A DNA stretch of 14,991 nucleotides from JBEIUO01 sp964549785 (GCA_964549785.1 CAZJXA010000065.1:1-14991), one strand, 5' to 3'; positions 1-7,656 are shown, counted from the first letter of the stretch. Notes: generated by a model from the letters alone, not told the origin. Translations and numbers: made by a program.

Positions 1-80
1 ACTCCCGACCCCGCACCGCCACTCGCCAACAAAGCGGCGAACAAAACAGCAATCGTGTGGCGGTGAGAAGTGCGAGTCAT
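1..80 (-). CDS. Secreted protein, N-terminal fragment (runs off left edge)
   Basis: Only the first 26 codons are in the window. Read leftward from the ATG at 80-78, they form a textbook signal peptide: a basic, polar n-region (MTRTSHRHT), a hydrophobic core (IAVLFAALLA), then a small-residue stretch (SGGAGSG) suitable for signal peptidase cleavage. The frame stays open to the edge. No clear Shine-Dalgarno sequence precedes the ATG, but a plausible sigma70-type promoter lies about 30 bases upstream (111-139). The mature protein is outside the window, so its function cannot be inferred beyond export across the inner membrane. Confidence 0.6.
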   Translation of the reverse strand, partial: MTRTSHRHTIAVLFAALLASGGAGSG

Positions 81-374
81 CGGGGGCGGTAGTCGCGGCA
101 CAGGACGGGGACAATACCGCCCCGAACCCGGAATCACAAACGCGATTCAGAAAACCGCCTCCTCTAAAGTGACCCGGCGGGCTTTCCCGCGCCCCAAAAT
201 CCACCGAGAACCGGCCTCGGACCATCACGCTAAGTGGTGCCAACCGCGAGGGATGGGATTCACCGGGGGCAATTCTACCCTTCGCACGCTGGACCTACGG
301 TCGATGTTCGGTATTCTTCGCGAGCACGACCCGCCTGGTTAGGTGCCGCTCCGCCGCGGTTCCAGCAGGGCACC
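81..374. other. Intergenic region between divergent genes
   Basis: About 290 bases separate the leftward signal-peptide gene from the possible rightward membrane-protein gene. Apart from the minus-strand promoter candidate at 111-139 I see no coding region with convincing composition, no tRNA and no strong hairpin. The open frames that cross it are rich in Arg, Pro and Gly and look like GC-rich noise. Confidence 0.45.
111..139 (-). promoter_or_regulatory. Candidate sigma70-type promoter for the leftward secreted-protein gene
   Basis: On the minus strand TTGTGA (139-134) and TATTGT (116-111) are separated by exactly 17 bases. Each hexamer matches the consensus at 4 of 6 positions. Initiation would fall near 104, giving a short leader before the ATG at 80. 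Chance matches of this quality are common, so confidence is limited. Confidence 0.3.
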
Positions 375-701
375 GTGCGAGGGAGCCGCACCGTCCTTAC
401 CAAGCCGATCACTCGAAAAATCGCGACCTCGATGGTTGGAGTGGCTTCCATCGTCGCAGGGGTGGCGTTGGTATGGCTCATGGTCCGTCCCGAAGTCGCC
501 GCCGGACTCGGCACGGGCGTGTTCGTCGCGACCATGGCGCTGCTCTTTATGCCCGTGGTCGCGTTCGCCGCGTGGGACTGGGATAGACGTATCGCCTTGG
601 AAGCGACGCGTCCGCCGTCCCCCGGGCTCTCACCGGCGCCCATCACGGTTGAATGCGCCAAATCAACGTTGCGGATGGCCCGGGGCGACCCTTCGCCCTA
701 G
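375..701 (+). CDS. Possible small two-helix membrane protein
   Basis: This frame encodes two convincing transmembrane segments separated by a short loop. The first runs from about ATSMVGVASIVAG to WLMV and the second from about GVFVATMALLFMP to AFAAW. Each is flanked by basic or polar residues (KPITRK before the first, DWDRR after the second). This is the only part that looks like protein; the last 35 residues are Pro/Ser-rich and nondescript. The start is uncertain. GTG at 375 keeps the basic n-region and gives 108 residues. ATG at 432 would begin inside the first helix. The frame is also open upstream to about 234, but that part has poor composition. No good Shine-Dalgarno is visible. A 9-bp hairpin follows the stop. 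I do not recognise a family. Confidence 0.4.
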   Translation: MRGSRTVLTKPITRKIATSMVGVASIVAGVALVWLMVRPEVAAGLGTGVFVATMALLFMPVVAFAAWDWDRRIALEATRPPSPGLSPAPITVECAKSTLRMARGDPSP

Positions 702-723
702 CGCGCTCCCGCGCGTTGATTCG

Positions 724-745
724 CGGCCTCCGAAATCGGAGGCCG
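724..745 (+). other. Perfect 9-bp hairpin downstream of the small membrane-protein gene
   Basis: CGGCCTCCG (724-732) pairs perfectly with CGGAGGCCG (737-745) around an AAAT loop. It sits 23 bases after the stop at 701 and 44 bases before the GTG of the large secreted-protein gene. No T-tract follows, so it is not a canonical intrinsic terminator. The CGGCCTC half is repeated at 749-755 and 759-765, which could give alternative pairings with the GGAGGCCG arm. Confidence 0.4.
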
Positions 746-788
746 ACACGGCCTCAATCGGCCTCTCCTGATCTGCCGATAACCATCC

Positions 789-3728
789 GTGACGCCTCTT
801 CGCAGATCCGATCGGCACCCCCGCACACCATCTGCCCGCGCCTTGGCGTGGATGGTGGCAGCGCTCGCCAGCCTGCCCTTCGCCGGCGCGGTCGATGCCC
901 AATCCACCCTTGCACCGCGCCGCCCCACGGGGGCGGGCCGCATCGTCCGCGCGTTCGACTTCGAAGAAATTAAAACCAACCCCGGCGCAGTGCCGCGCTA
1001 TTGGTTCCGGGCCCAGGACAATCCCGAATACGGAGCGCCCCGGCCCGGCTTCCCCCACTGGAACCGGGCCTCGATCGTCTACGCCGACGAGGGCAGCGTC
1101 ACCGTGTCGGGCGAAGGCTCGATCCGCCTGCCTACTGCGGGCGGCAGCACCAGCCTCGTGCTCGAGTCGGGCGTCATCCCGATCTTTCGTCAGGCCGACT
1201 ATTTCGTCTCCGGCAACGTCCTGACCGAAGGGCTTTTCTTCGCCCACGGCTGCATCGCGGCAAGGTTTCTCGATGCATCCGGCACACCTGTCCCCGGTAC
1301 CGAGCGTCGGAGCGAACTTGTGCAAACCGTCGCCCCGGGCGGCCCGGAGACGATCGATCCTTGGCAAGAGATTGGCGTCGTGCTCGTCGGCGATCAGGAG
1401 GCCGCGGCGTACATCCAGATCGAACTGCTGCTCTTGCAGCCGGAGCAGGCCTCCCCCGCCAGCGGCGGCGAACGACCGGTGTGGAGGCAGGACGTTTCCG
1501 GATCCGTGTGGTTTGATGAAGTCGCGGTGGTGCAACTGCCACGAGTTGAATTGACGACCAACGCTCCCGGGAACGTCGCGGTCTCGAAGGACCCACCCGC
1601 ACTTTCGATGGCCGTTCGCGACCTGACCGGCGACGAGCTGAAGATCGAGGTCCGCGTCGTTGACTCCTGGGGCGTCGAGCGCGACAGGCTCGAGCGAATG
1701 CTCGGTGGCGGCGCGACCGAAAACACCTGGACACCGTCCCTCACCTCCTTCGGCTGGTACCGAGCCGTCATGGACATCGTCGGCGCCGACGGCCGTGTCG
1801 GTGGAGCCTTCGCCGACTTTGTCTGGATTCCGCCCAAGGCCGAGGTGGAACAGCCGATCGCACGTCTTGTGGCGGGACGGGCAACCGCCCGACCCTCAAG
1901 GCGTTCCCGTGATTCCGACCGATTCGGTATCAACGTGACCCACTTGCCCGCCGTCACTCTCACCCATTTGCCCGGGCTGGTGAAAGCCGCCGGAACCGGC
2001 CGCATTACCGTCCCGGCCTGGGAATCGACCCAGGGCCCGGGTTCGATCGTCGCCCGCGAGCCCGGCTTCGTTCCGATGCTCGACGCCCTCCTCTCGGACT
2101 GGCAGGACGTGACGATCTCGCTGGGACGGGTGCCGGAAGCGCTGGCCGCCGAATCACGGGTGCCCACCGACGACCCCCTCACGATGCTGCTGGCGGATGA
2201 ACGCTCGTGGCTGCCCTATCTGAGCGATCTTCTCGATCGCTACGGTCAGCGGGTCCGCCGGTGGCAGGTCGGAAGAGTCGGCGACGATCGGGCCTTCTGG
2301 CGTGGACCCCTTCTGTCGGACGTTGCGACCCTCCGCGAGCGGCTTGCCCGCCATATCTCGGGTCCGCTCATCGACCTCCCATCGCGCCTCGACCGGGTAT
2401 GGTCCACCGACCGACTGCGGGCACTCTCAGAAAGTGTTGCCCTGACGGCCCACGTCCCCCGTGAACTTTCTTCGCTCGGCATTGCCGAGGCCCTCTCCCG
2501 GTGGGCGGAAACGTCAGCCACGGGGGCTCTGCCCAGACCCGAACTCACACTGGTTTTCGACAAGGCCGATCCGGCCCGCGTCGGCGTCGTGGCCGGCCCT
2601 TCCGAGTTGATCAAGCGGGCCGTGCGGGCGTGGGCGGAGATCGCGACCGCCCCCGGCGCACCGATCTCGCTCGAAATCAACGAGCCGTGGAGCGTGTTCG
2701 GCGAGCACCGTCCGCAGATCATGCCCCGGCCGGAACTCGCCGCTTGGACAACCGCCGTCCGCATGCTCGGAGGACGCCGCGTTGTCGGAACCTACCCCAT
2801 CGCGGATGGAATCGCCTGTTACATCCTTGGACCTGCTGAAGGGGAGCCCGACGACCGAGGCGGGGCCCTCGTCGTATGGAATGAAGCCAGTCCTCCCGAC
2901 GCGGCCGAAGTGAACGGGTTCCTGGGGGATGGCCCGCTGACGGTCGTGGATATGTATGGCAACCAGGTTCCGCTCCGCGCCGAAGCGACCACAGCGACAG
3001 GGCGGCGCCCGGCGATCCGATTGAAGATCAGCGATGAACCGCTCTTTATCGAGGGCATCGACGTCGAACTGACCCGCTTCATCTCGGGGTTTGAAGTGCG
3101 CCCCGTCTTTTTGGAATCCACCAACCAACAGCACGAACGCACCATCCGGCTCATCAACCCTTGGGACACGGCGATCTCGGGCCGCCTCACCATCTTGGAA
3201 CCCGGCGGCTTCAACACCGGCACCGGTCAGCGCGATCGCAACTGGCGGGTTTCGCCCCGCACCATGCGGTTCTCGGCCGAGCCCCGTCAGACCATCGATC
3301 TCCCGTTCACCATCGCTTTCAGCCCCACCGAGGAACAAGGACCCAAGGAGTTTGTCGCCGACGTCGAACTCACGGCCGAACAGTCGTACGGCGTCGTGAC
3401 CATCAAGCGTTCTCTCGAAGTGGGACTGAGAAACGTGGTCATGGACATGGCCTACGCCCTCCGCGGCGCTGCGACCGATCAGGACGTCGTGGTCGAGACC
3501 GCCATCACCAACACGGGCGATCGACCGCTCACCCTCGAGCTCACATGCTTCGCGCCGGGCCTGCCGCGCTCCAAGGGGGTGGTCAGCGAACTCAAGGCCG
3601 GTCACCAGGTCGTCAAACGTTTCACCTTCCCGGGCGCCTCTACCGCCCTCCGCGGCAAGAAGATCGTCATCTCCGCGTCGGACCCCGAAGGTACGTCCCG
3701 CCTCAACAAATCCTTGGTCGTGCAATAA
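789..3728 (+). CDS. Large secreted glycoside-hydrolase-like protein, probably catalytically divergent
   Basis: This 979-residue protein is predicted to be exported: arginine-rich n-region, hydrophobic core at about 18-34 (ALAWMVAALASLPFAGA) and an AxA-type site before VDAQS. By eye the domains are a jelly-roll or carbohydrate-binding-like module (about 52-250, ending SVWFDEVAVVQLP), an Ig-like segment (255-350), a degenerate TIM-barrel-like region starting FGINVTH (379 on, with YGQRVRRWQVGRVGDD at 485-500), a beta region with VVWNEA and TVVDMYGNQVPL (about 695-729), and two C-terminal Ig/NEW1-like domains (765-979). The last motif resembles the C-terminal beta domain of GH39/GH5-like proteins. 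The usual WEIWNEP at the end of the barrel strand is replaced by WQVGRVGDD; an EINEPW occurs only later, at 629-634. GTG 789 is the farthest start after an in-frame TAA; ATG 852 would cut into the signal peptide. The enzyme class is inferred and activity is doubtful. Confidence 0.8.
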   Translation: MTPLRRSDRHPRTPSARALAWMVAALASLPFAGAVDAQSTLAPRRPTGAGRIVRAFDFEEIKTNPGAVPRYWFRAQDNPEYGAPRPGFPHWNRASIVYADEGSVTVSGEGSIRLPTAGGSTSLVLESGVIPIFRQADYFVSGNVLTEGLFFAHGCIAARFLDASGTPVPGTERRSELVQTVAPGGPETIDPWQEIGVVLVGDQEAAAYIQIELLLLQPEQASPASGGERPVWRQDVSGSVWFDEVAVVQLPRVELTTNAPGNVAVSKDPPALSMAVRDLTGDELKIEVRVVDSWGVERDRLERMLGGGATENTWTPSLTSFGWYRAVMDIVGADGRVGGAFADFVWIPPKAEVEQPIARLVAGRATARPSRRSRDSDRFGINVTHLPAVTLTHLPGLVKAAGTGRITVPAWESTQGPGSIVAREPGFVPMLDALLSDWQDVTISLGRVPEALAAESRVPTDDPLTMLLADERSWLPYLSDLLDRYGQRVRRWQVGRVGDDRAFWRGPLLSDVATLRERLARHISGPLIDLPSRLDRVWSTDRLRALSESVALTAHVPRELSSLGIAEALSRWAETSATGALPRPELTLVFDKADPARVGVVAGPSELIKRAVRAWAEIATAPGAPISLEINEPWSVFGEHRPQIMPRPELAAWTTAVRMLGGRRVVGTYPIADGIACYILGPAEGEPDDRGGALVVWNEASPPDAAEVNGFLGDGPLTVVDMYGNQVPLRAEATTATGRRPAIRLKISDEPLFIEGIDVELTRFISGFEVRPVFLESTNQQHERTIRLINPWDTAISGRLTILEPGGFNTGTGQRDRNWRVSPRTMRFSAEPRQTIDLPFTIAFSPTEEQGPKEFVADVELTAEQSYGVVTIKRSLEVGLRNVVMDMAYALRGAATDQDVVVETAITNTGDRPLTLELTCFAPGLPRSKGVVSELKAGHQVVKRFTFPGASTALRGKKIVISASDPEGTSRLNKSLVVQ

Positions 3729-3761
3729 GCAAAGCCGAGGCGATGGACCGCAGAGCGACCC

Positions 3762-4010
3762 TCACTTTGGCGCGATGATCGGGAGCGCCAACTCGATCAC
3801 CACGTACGCGCCCACCGCCAGCCCCGCAATCGCCAGCACCGTCTGAACGGCCATCACCAGCACTTGCTTGGGAAAGGTTTTCAGGTCCGCGACCCGCACC
3901 GCCTTGTACGCCATCGCGATCCCCAGCGCAATCGGAAGCAGCAATAGATACCACACGTCGTCGATGGGGAGGGGGTCCAGGATCGGACGCCACGCGAGCA
4001 AGCGGAACAT
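3762..4010 (-). CDS. Small membrane protein, partner of the DUF6677-like gene
   Basis: This 82-residue protein has two transmembrane helices, about 19-35 (VWYLLLLPIALGIAMAY) and 50-76. They are joined by a basic loop containing YKAVRVADLKTFPKQ. I associate this arrangement with a small conserved planctomycete membrane protein found beside DUF6677 genes; no function is known to me. The ATG at 4010 was chosen because it overlaps the stop of the upstream gene in the arrangement TGATG, and because GGAGA lies about 7 bases before it. A longer in-frame extension to 4094 lies inside the neighbouring gene and has no membrane-protein character. The pair is therefore translationally coupled. It converges on the large secreted-protein gene with a 33-base gap and no clear terminator. 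Confidence 0.75.
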   Translation of the reverse strand: MFRLLAWRPILDPLPIDDVWYLLLLPIALGIAMAYKAVRVADLKTFPKQVLVMAVQTVLAIAGLAVGAYVVIELALPIIAPK

Positions 4011-4537
4011 CAGCCGTTCTCCCGCACGCGACGTCGGTTGGGAAACCCCGCATCGAGGATCACGATCACATTGAGCATTCCGGCGAGCGTGCACGCCAAC
4101 ATCCCGATCTCGTTAACCTTCCCGATCGACTTGATGTTGGGCGGGCGCCCTCCGGCCACCGGCCGCCCCGTCTTGGGGTCTCTGCCCTCGGTGGGATAGG
4201 CCGAGCGCACGGCGCTGCGACCCACGACGACCGGCGGTTTGGGGTTCGGGTCCACCACTTTCAGCCGGTTCTGGTGATACCAATCGACGCCGAACGCGAC
4301 GGGTCCCACGCACGCCTGCCCGATGAACCAGAACTTGTCCTCGCGCCGGTCGACGACATCGATCCCGCCCGCGACCAGCCCGGTGAGAAACAGCAGCATC
4401 ACGCCCGAAAAAGCCAGCAGCCCCCGGGTCCTCTCGCCTCGGACCACATGGCCTAACCCCGGGAGAACCAGCGCGGCCAGGAGCGCACCCGGGTTCATTT
4501 CGACGCGTTCATCCGCGGGCGGAGGTGTGGGATTCAT
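4010..4537 (-). CDS. DUF6677-like integral membrane protein
   Basis: The protein has 175 residues. It begins with a hydrophilic Pro-rich stretch, then a helix containing ALLAALVLPGLGH (about 18-31; the PGLGH signature is shared with DUF6677/TM2-like proteins) and a basic turn, VRGERTRG. A second helix follows at 39-58, a third hydrophobic segment (FWFIGQACVGPVAFG) near 69-83, a long Pro/Arg-rich soluble loop (95-138), and a final helix, EIGMLACTLAGMLNVIVILDA, at 143-163. The closing pattern is what I recall for DUF6677 in planctomycetes. Its biochemical role is unknown; inner-membrane location is predicted. ATG 4537 is preferred, and ATG 4498 is an alternative that keeps all helices. The frame extends further upstream to 4759, but that part has no protein-like features. 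It is the first gene of a coupled two-gene leftward unit. Confidence 0.75.
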   Translation of the reverse strand: MNPTPPPADERVEMNPGALLAALVLPGLGHVVRGERTRGLLAFSGVMLLFLTGLVAGGIDVVDRREDKFWFIGQACVGPVAFGVDWYHQNRLKVVDPNPKPPVVVGRSAVRSAYPTEGRDPKTGRPVAGGRPPNIKSIGKVNEIGMLACTLAGMLNVIVILDAGFPNRRRVRENG

Positions 4538-4935
4538 AGGAAAGGGAACAGCCTTTGAGGCGGGAATAGAAAGCCGACGGTGACTAAATCCAACGAGGGA
4601 GCCACGACCCGCATTGAACCCGCGAGCTTGAGTCGTGGTTGGCACGCCGGAAACGCGTTGGTACTGTACCGCCCGTTCCCGGTTCGTAAAGCGTGTGCCG
4701 TTCTTACCGAGCGTGGTCGTTGCGAGGTTTTCGCGGAATCGTGGAACCGCTCCGCCCAAGCCCCCTCAATAGTGCAAAGTGAACCTCCATCCGGAGTGGA
4801 CGCGGGCCGAAACGCGGCAACAATCGCCCGATTGGGAGGGTGTCTGGAACGCCGCACGGTTTTGTTCAATGTCCGGCGCCGTGCGGGAGCCGGGGCCGGT
4901 CGCGGGTTTGCTTTACGAGTGGGGAAGGTGCATTT
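4538..4935. other. Divergent intergenic region, about 400 bases
   Basis: This stretch separates the leftward DUF6677-like pair from the rightward acidic-protein gene and should contain promoters for both. I see no credible coding region. The best plus-strand promoter-like element is TTGGCA (4639-4644), 17 bases, TACTGT (4662-4667): a good -35 but a weak -10. It would imply a leader of about 260 bases before the ATG at 4936. No riboswitch or tRNA is recognisable. Confidence 0.35.
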
Positions 4936-5235
4936 ATGACGACGACATGCGAGAACAAATCCGAGACCCTCGTGCGCGGTCTCTGCCGCGACGGACGAGG
5001 TGATGGTGGCGGGCGGGCATTGGTGCTTGAGCCGTGGCCTGCGTCTCAGCCGGTGATGTACGACGAGGACGAGGACGAACTCGACGACGATGACACCTTT
5101 ACCGACGGTGACGACTTTGAGGAAGAAGAGGGTGTTGAGGAGGACGACGAGTCATTCCTCGAAGACGACGAAGAGGCGGTGGAGGGCGAGACCCCCGGCG
5201 ACGATGAGGACGACGACGACGATGAGGACTTCTAA
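4936..5235 (+). CDS. Short, extremely acidic protein
   Basis: This 99-residue protein has an ordinary N-terminal 40 residues (MTTTCENKSETLVRGL...) and a C-terminal 59-residue tail in which 39 residues are Asp or Glu. The tail has almost no basic residues and scattered Phe, Val and Leu (for example DDDDTFTDGDDFEEEEG and a terminal DDDDDEDF). The tail is probably disordered and may bind cations or basic proteins; this is inference. ATG 4936 was chosen because GGGGAAGGTG lies at Shine-Dalgarno distance before it. ATG 5056 would leave only the acidic tail and has no ribosome site. Similar short Asp/Glu proteins occur in planctomycetes, but I know no function. It is followed by a 7-bp hairpin and, 100 bases later, by the next rightward gene. 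Confidence 0.65.
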   Translation: MTTTCENKSETLVRGLCRDGRGDGGGRALVLEPWPASQPVMYDEDEDELDDDDTFTDGDDFEEEEGVEEDDESFLEDDEEAVEGETPGDDEDDDDDEDF

Positions 5236-5281
5236 GTCCGCCGCGGTCGTCCGTTGACCGATGTGTTCGGCAACCGGGGGC

Positions 5282-5300
5282 GGATCGGCGTTTCCGATCC
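5282..5300 (+). other. 7-bp hairpin between the acidic-protein gene and the next gene
   Basis: GGATCGG (5282-5288) pairs perfectly with CCGATCC (5294-5300) around a CGTTT loop. It lies 46 bases after one stop and 36 bases before the next ATG. No T-tract follows, so an mRNA-processing or attenuation role is as likely as termination. Confidence 0.35.
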
Positions 5301-5335
5301 CCAAGCGGCGGCTTCAACCGAGGGCGCCCGCGACC

Positions 5336-5920
5336 ATGCACCAACCCCGTCACGCCACCACCAACTCGAACACCGTGCGCTCCGAGACCAGCAACCCGAC
5401 GCCCCTCCTTCCGCTGCCCCTGCCGTTTTCGGGGAGCGACGGGAAGTCGGTCGAAACCGGACAAGGCGAGTCCCGGCGCGACGGCGTGCTCGATCGCCGT
5501 GGCCTCCCGGATCGGCGCGCGATGCTCGAAGCCAAGCGCCGGGCCAAGGCCCAAGCCGCCAATCCGGACGCCGAGAGCGGCGACCGCCCCGGATTTCCGC
5601 AGCGCCCGGAAGCGGCCTTGACATCGCTCGATCGTCGCCGCGGCCCGGGTCGCCGCTTGTCGGATTTCACCCGCTCCGCCGAAGAGGGTGAAATGACCAC
5701 CGAGCAGTTCCTTTTCCTGATGGCGATCGACGCCTTCAAAAAGGCCAACAGCATTCACTACCCCAGTTGGACCGACGTTCTTGAGGTCGTCCGCTTGCTG
5801 GGGTATCGCAAGACCATGCCGATGGAGATCGCCCTGCCCGCGGCGGAAGATTGGTGCGAAGTCGCCGATACGTCGTCCAACGTGCGCCCGGACCGATGGT
5901 CGAACCGCAAGGCGGCGTGA
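5336..5920 (+). CDS. Conserved planctomycete protein with a basic linker and a compact C-terminal domain
   Basis: This is a 194-residue protein from the ATG at 5336. The first 50 residues are Pro/Ser/Thr-rich. A strongly basic region follows (about 51-110), with RRGLPDRRAMLEAKRRAKAQ and SLDRRRGPGRRLSD. A compact, well-composed C-terminal domain occupies about 118-190: EMTTEQFLFLMAIDAFKK, then YPSWTDVLEVVRLLGYRKT, then ALPAAEDWCEV and VRPDRWSNRK. The final domain is helical and I recall it from uncharacterised planctomycete proteins. The basic part could contact nucleic acid or the acidic protein encoded just upstream; both are inference. An upstream in-frame start at 5261 gives 219 residues but adds no recognisable sequence. 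No signal peptide or membrane helix is present, so it is probably cytoplasmic. Confidence 0.75.
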   Translation: MHQPRHATTNSNTVRSETSNPTPLLPLPLPFSGSDGKSVETGQGESRRDGVLDRRGLPDRRAMLEAKRRAKAQAANPDAESGDRPGFPQRPEAALTSLDRRRGPGRRLSDFTRSAEEGEMTTEQFLFLMAIDAFKKANSIHYPSWTDVLEVVRLLGYRKTMPMEIALPAAEDWCEVADTSSNVRPDRWSNRKAA

Positions 5921-6014
5921 CAGGCTTTGCACGCGGGCATCTGTCGCAGGGTGCCCGGCGCTCCAATAGTTCAAGGCGTTCGCGGGTGTTCGAGCCCGGC
6001 GACGGGAACCATTC

Positions 6015-6743
6015 ATGGGCGCATCCCCACAATCCCGGGAGCCCCGCGTGCGCCTTTCCAGCGGCAGTGATTGTCTGTCCCTCGACGGCGCCGGCGCCGC
6101 TGGGTCGTCCACGACTACGCAGCGCTCGCTGACAGCGTCCCACCGTGGCTCCATTGAACTTCCCGCCGCCGATCCAGTGGAAATCGAAACGCTCCGGGCC
6201 GCCTCCCGCGCGGTCGCGGGCGACGCGGAGGGGCTGAACGCCGTTTGGAACGCTAACCGCCGCTGGGTCGCTGCCATCCTGATCGCCCACAAGCCCCGAT
6301 GGGCGGATTTGGACGATCTGCTCCAGGAAGTCGCGTTGTCGCTTGTCAAGAAGGTCAGCGAGGTCCGCGATCCCGCCGCCATTCGCCCTTGGCTGCGAAC
6401 GGTCGCTCTCAACGTGGCCCACGCCAGCGCCCGCGCCGGGAAGGTCCGCGGCTGGGTCACCGGCCCGCAGTTGGCCGAATCCGACGGCGAACATATCCGC
6501 TCCGCGGGCCAGCCCACGTCCGACCCTCTGATCGCCGAGGAGAAGCGCGTTTCGATCCTCGAACTCGCCGCTCAGCTGCCCGATGGTTACCGAGAGCCGC
6601 TTCTTCTCAAGGCAGTCGATCACCTCAGTTACCGCGAGATCGGCCGCATCATGGGCCTGCCCGAAACCACCGTTGAAACCAGGATCGCGCGGGCCCGAAA
6701 ACAACTCCGGGAACTCGCCTTGGCACGGTCGCTCGCCGATTAG
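6015..6743 (+). CDS. ECF-type RNA polymerase sigma factor
   Basis: This 242-residue protein would direct RNA polymerase to alternative promoters. Region 2 is at about 68-145: GDAEGLNAVWNANRRWV, then DLDDLLQEVALSLVKKV, then IRPWLRTVALNVAHA. Region 4 is at about 183-236: LAAQLPDGYREPLLLKAVDHLSYREIGRIMGLPETTVETRIARARKQLREL, a helix-turn-helix of the sigma-70 region 4 type. There is no region 3, as expected for ECF factors. The first 60 or so residues are Ser/Gly-rich and atypical, so the true start could be GTG 6177 (188 residues, nearer the family norm); ATG 6015 has GGGAA at about 6 bases. It ends with TAG, showing that TAG is a genuine stop here. The anti-sigma-like gene follows after 137 bases, so the two probably form a sigma/regulator pair. 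Confidence 0.9.
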   Translation: MGASPQSREPRVRLSSGSDCLSLDGAGAAGSSTTTQRSLTASHRGSIELPAADPVEIETLRAASRAVAGDAEGLNAVWNANRRWVAAILIAHKPRWADLDDLLQEVALSLVKKVSEVRDPAAIRPWLRTVALNVAHASARAGKVRGWVTGPQLAESDGEHIRSAGQPTSDPLIAEEKRVSILELAAQLPDGYREPLLLKAVDHLSYREIGRIMGLPETTVETRIARARKQLRELALARSLAD

Positions 6744-6880
6744 CGGACGACCGATCCCCGCACGGATTGTGGCGACCGCTTTGACCACCTGGCGACGGGA
6801 ATGCGGTCTCGGCGCATCAGGATGAACGACCGCCCCCGGCCGCAACCACGCCGCTTTTTTCCCCGATCCGACGAACGCCC

Positions 6881-7591
6881 ATGTCCGACCCCCGATCTTC
6901 GCAATCTCCGACTCCATCAAGCCCGGAAGGCCCCGCCGCGCCGTTCGATCTCGCGCTGAGCCGGTTCGTGGACGGTCTGGCCGCATCCGACGACGTTTCA
7001 CTCATCGACTCCGAAGAGGCCGCTCGCCCCGGAGTGTGGCGACAGGTCGCCCAAGCCCAACGGCTCAACGCATCGCTGAACACCGAGTTGATCCCCATGT
7101 TGGCCCGTGCTGCCAACGTCATCATTCCCGCGGCGGCCCCCATCGTCATTCCTGTCAACGGCCGCGATTCGGATTCCGCCTCGCACCGCTTCTCCCGCCG
7201 TACGAAACTCGCCGCCGCGTGGGGCGGTTGGGCCGCAGCTGCCGCAGTTGCCCTTTCCACGCTCGCCCCGGTGGCCACCCCGTCAAATACCGCAACGTTG
7301 GAGCGTGGCAGCGTGGCCTCAGCGCCGATCCTCAGCGCGGCCGAAACCCTTTCTGACTATCTGAGCAAGGGCAAGACCGACGGCACGGTGATCGGCGAGC
7401 TGCCGCGCAAGGTGCTTGTAGAAACGACCGAAAGGGCCGACGGAGCTGGATTTGATGTCATCTACCTCCGCCAGATCATGGAACGCGCCCGGGTCGATGA
7501 TCTCTACCGCTTCTCATCAGATGAACTCGGAAACCCTACGCCCGTCAGGGTGCAATCCGGGAAAATAGGGCCGGATAAAGGGCCACTCTGA
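6881..7591 (+). CDS. Putative membrane anti-sigma factor without zinc motif
   Basis: The 236-residue protein has a cytoplasmic N-terminal part (about 21-80: FDLALSRFVDGLAASDD, then WRQVAQAQRLNASLN) that resembles the short helical sigma-binding domain of planctomycete anti-sigma proteins. One transmembrane helix follows at about 110-131 (LAAAWGGWAAAAAVALSTLAP) after a basic RRTK stop-transfer signal. The extracytoplasmic domain of about 105 residues includes VDDLYRFSSDELGN near the end. There are no cysteines at all, so the HxxxCxxC zinc site of the ZAS class is absent. The role is inferred from position directly after an ECF sigma gene, topology and the N-terminal domain. It could instead be another membrane regulator. 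The PDZ-protein gene follows after 106 bases containing two hairpins. Confidence 0.7.
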   Translation: MSDPRSSQSPTPSSPEGPAAPFDLALSRFVDGLAASDDVSLIDSEEAARPGVWRQVAQAQRLNASLNTELIPMLARAANVIIPAAAPIVIPVNGRDSDSASHRFSRRTKLAAAWGGWAAAAAVALSTLAPVATPSNTATLERGSVASAPILSAAETLSDYLSKGKTDGTVIGELPRKVLVETTERADGAGFDVIYLRQIMERARVDDLYRFSSDELGNPTPVRVQSGKIGPDKGPL

Positions 7592-7602
7592 ATCCTTTTT
7601 CA

Positions 7603-7640
7603 TCTCGGTGGCCGGGCGTTTTTCGCCCTCCGCGCCGAGA
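7603..7640 (+). other. Two-tier stem-loop after the anti-sigma-like gene
   Basis: An outer stem, TCTCGG (7603-7608) with CCGAGA (7635-7640), encloses an inner stem, GGGCG (7614-7618) with CGCCC (7624-7628), capped by a TTTTT loop. It begins 12 bases after the anti-sigma stop. The T-run is in the loop rather than after the stem, so it is not a standard terminator. It could stabilise mRNA ends or uncouple the PDZ gene from the upstream genes. Confidence 0.4.
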
Positions 7641-7656
7641 GTGTCCGCGAACCCCG

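Noticed and set aside
663..1535. Long leftward frame overlapping the start of the large secreted-protein gene
   Set aside because: It has high Arg/Gly/Asp content without domains or membrane segments, and it is antisense to a gene with a clear signal peptide and domain structure.
4639..4667. TTGGCA-17-TACTGT as a firm promoter of the acidic-protein gene
   Set aside because: The -10 is weak and the implied leader of about 260 bases is long; kept only as a remark in the intergenic entry.
5921..6014. GTTCGAGCCC near 5988 suggested a tRNA T-arm
   Set aside because: The T-stem pairs poorly, no matching acceptor or anticodon arm exists upstream, and there is no CCA end.
5099..7001. Two long leftward frames antisense to the acidic, basic-linker and sigma genes
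   Set aside because: GC-rich coding DNA leaves antisense frames open; the plus strand carries recognisable sigma motifs and ribosome sites.
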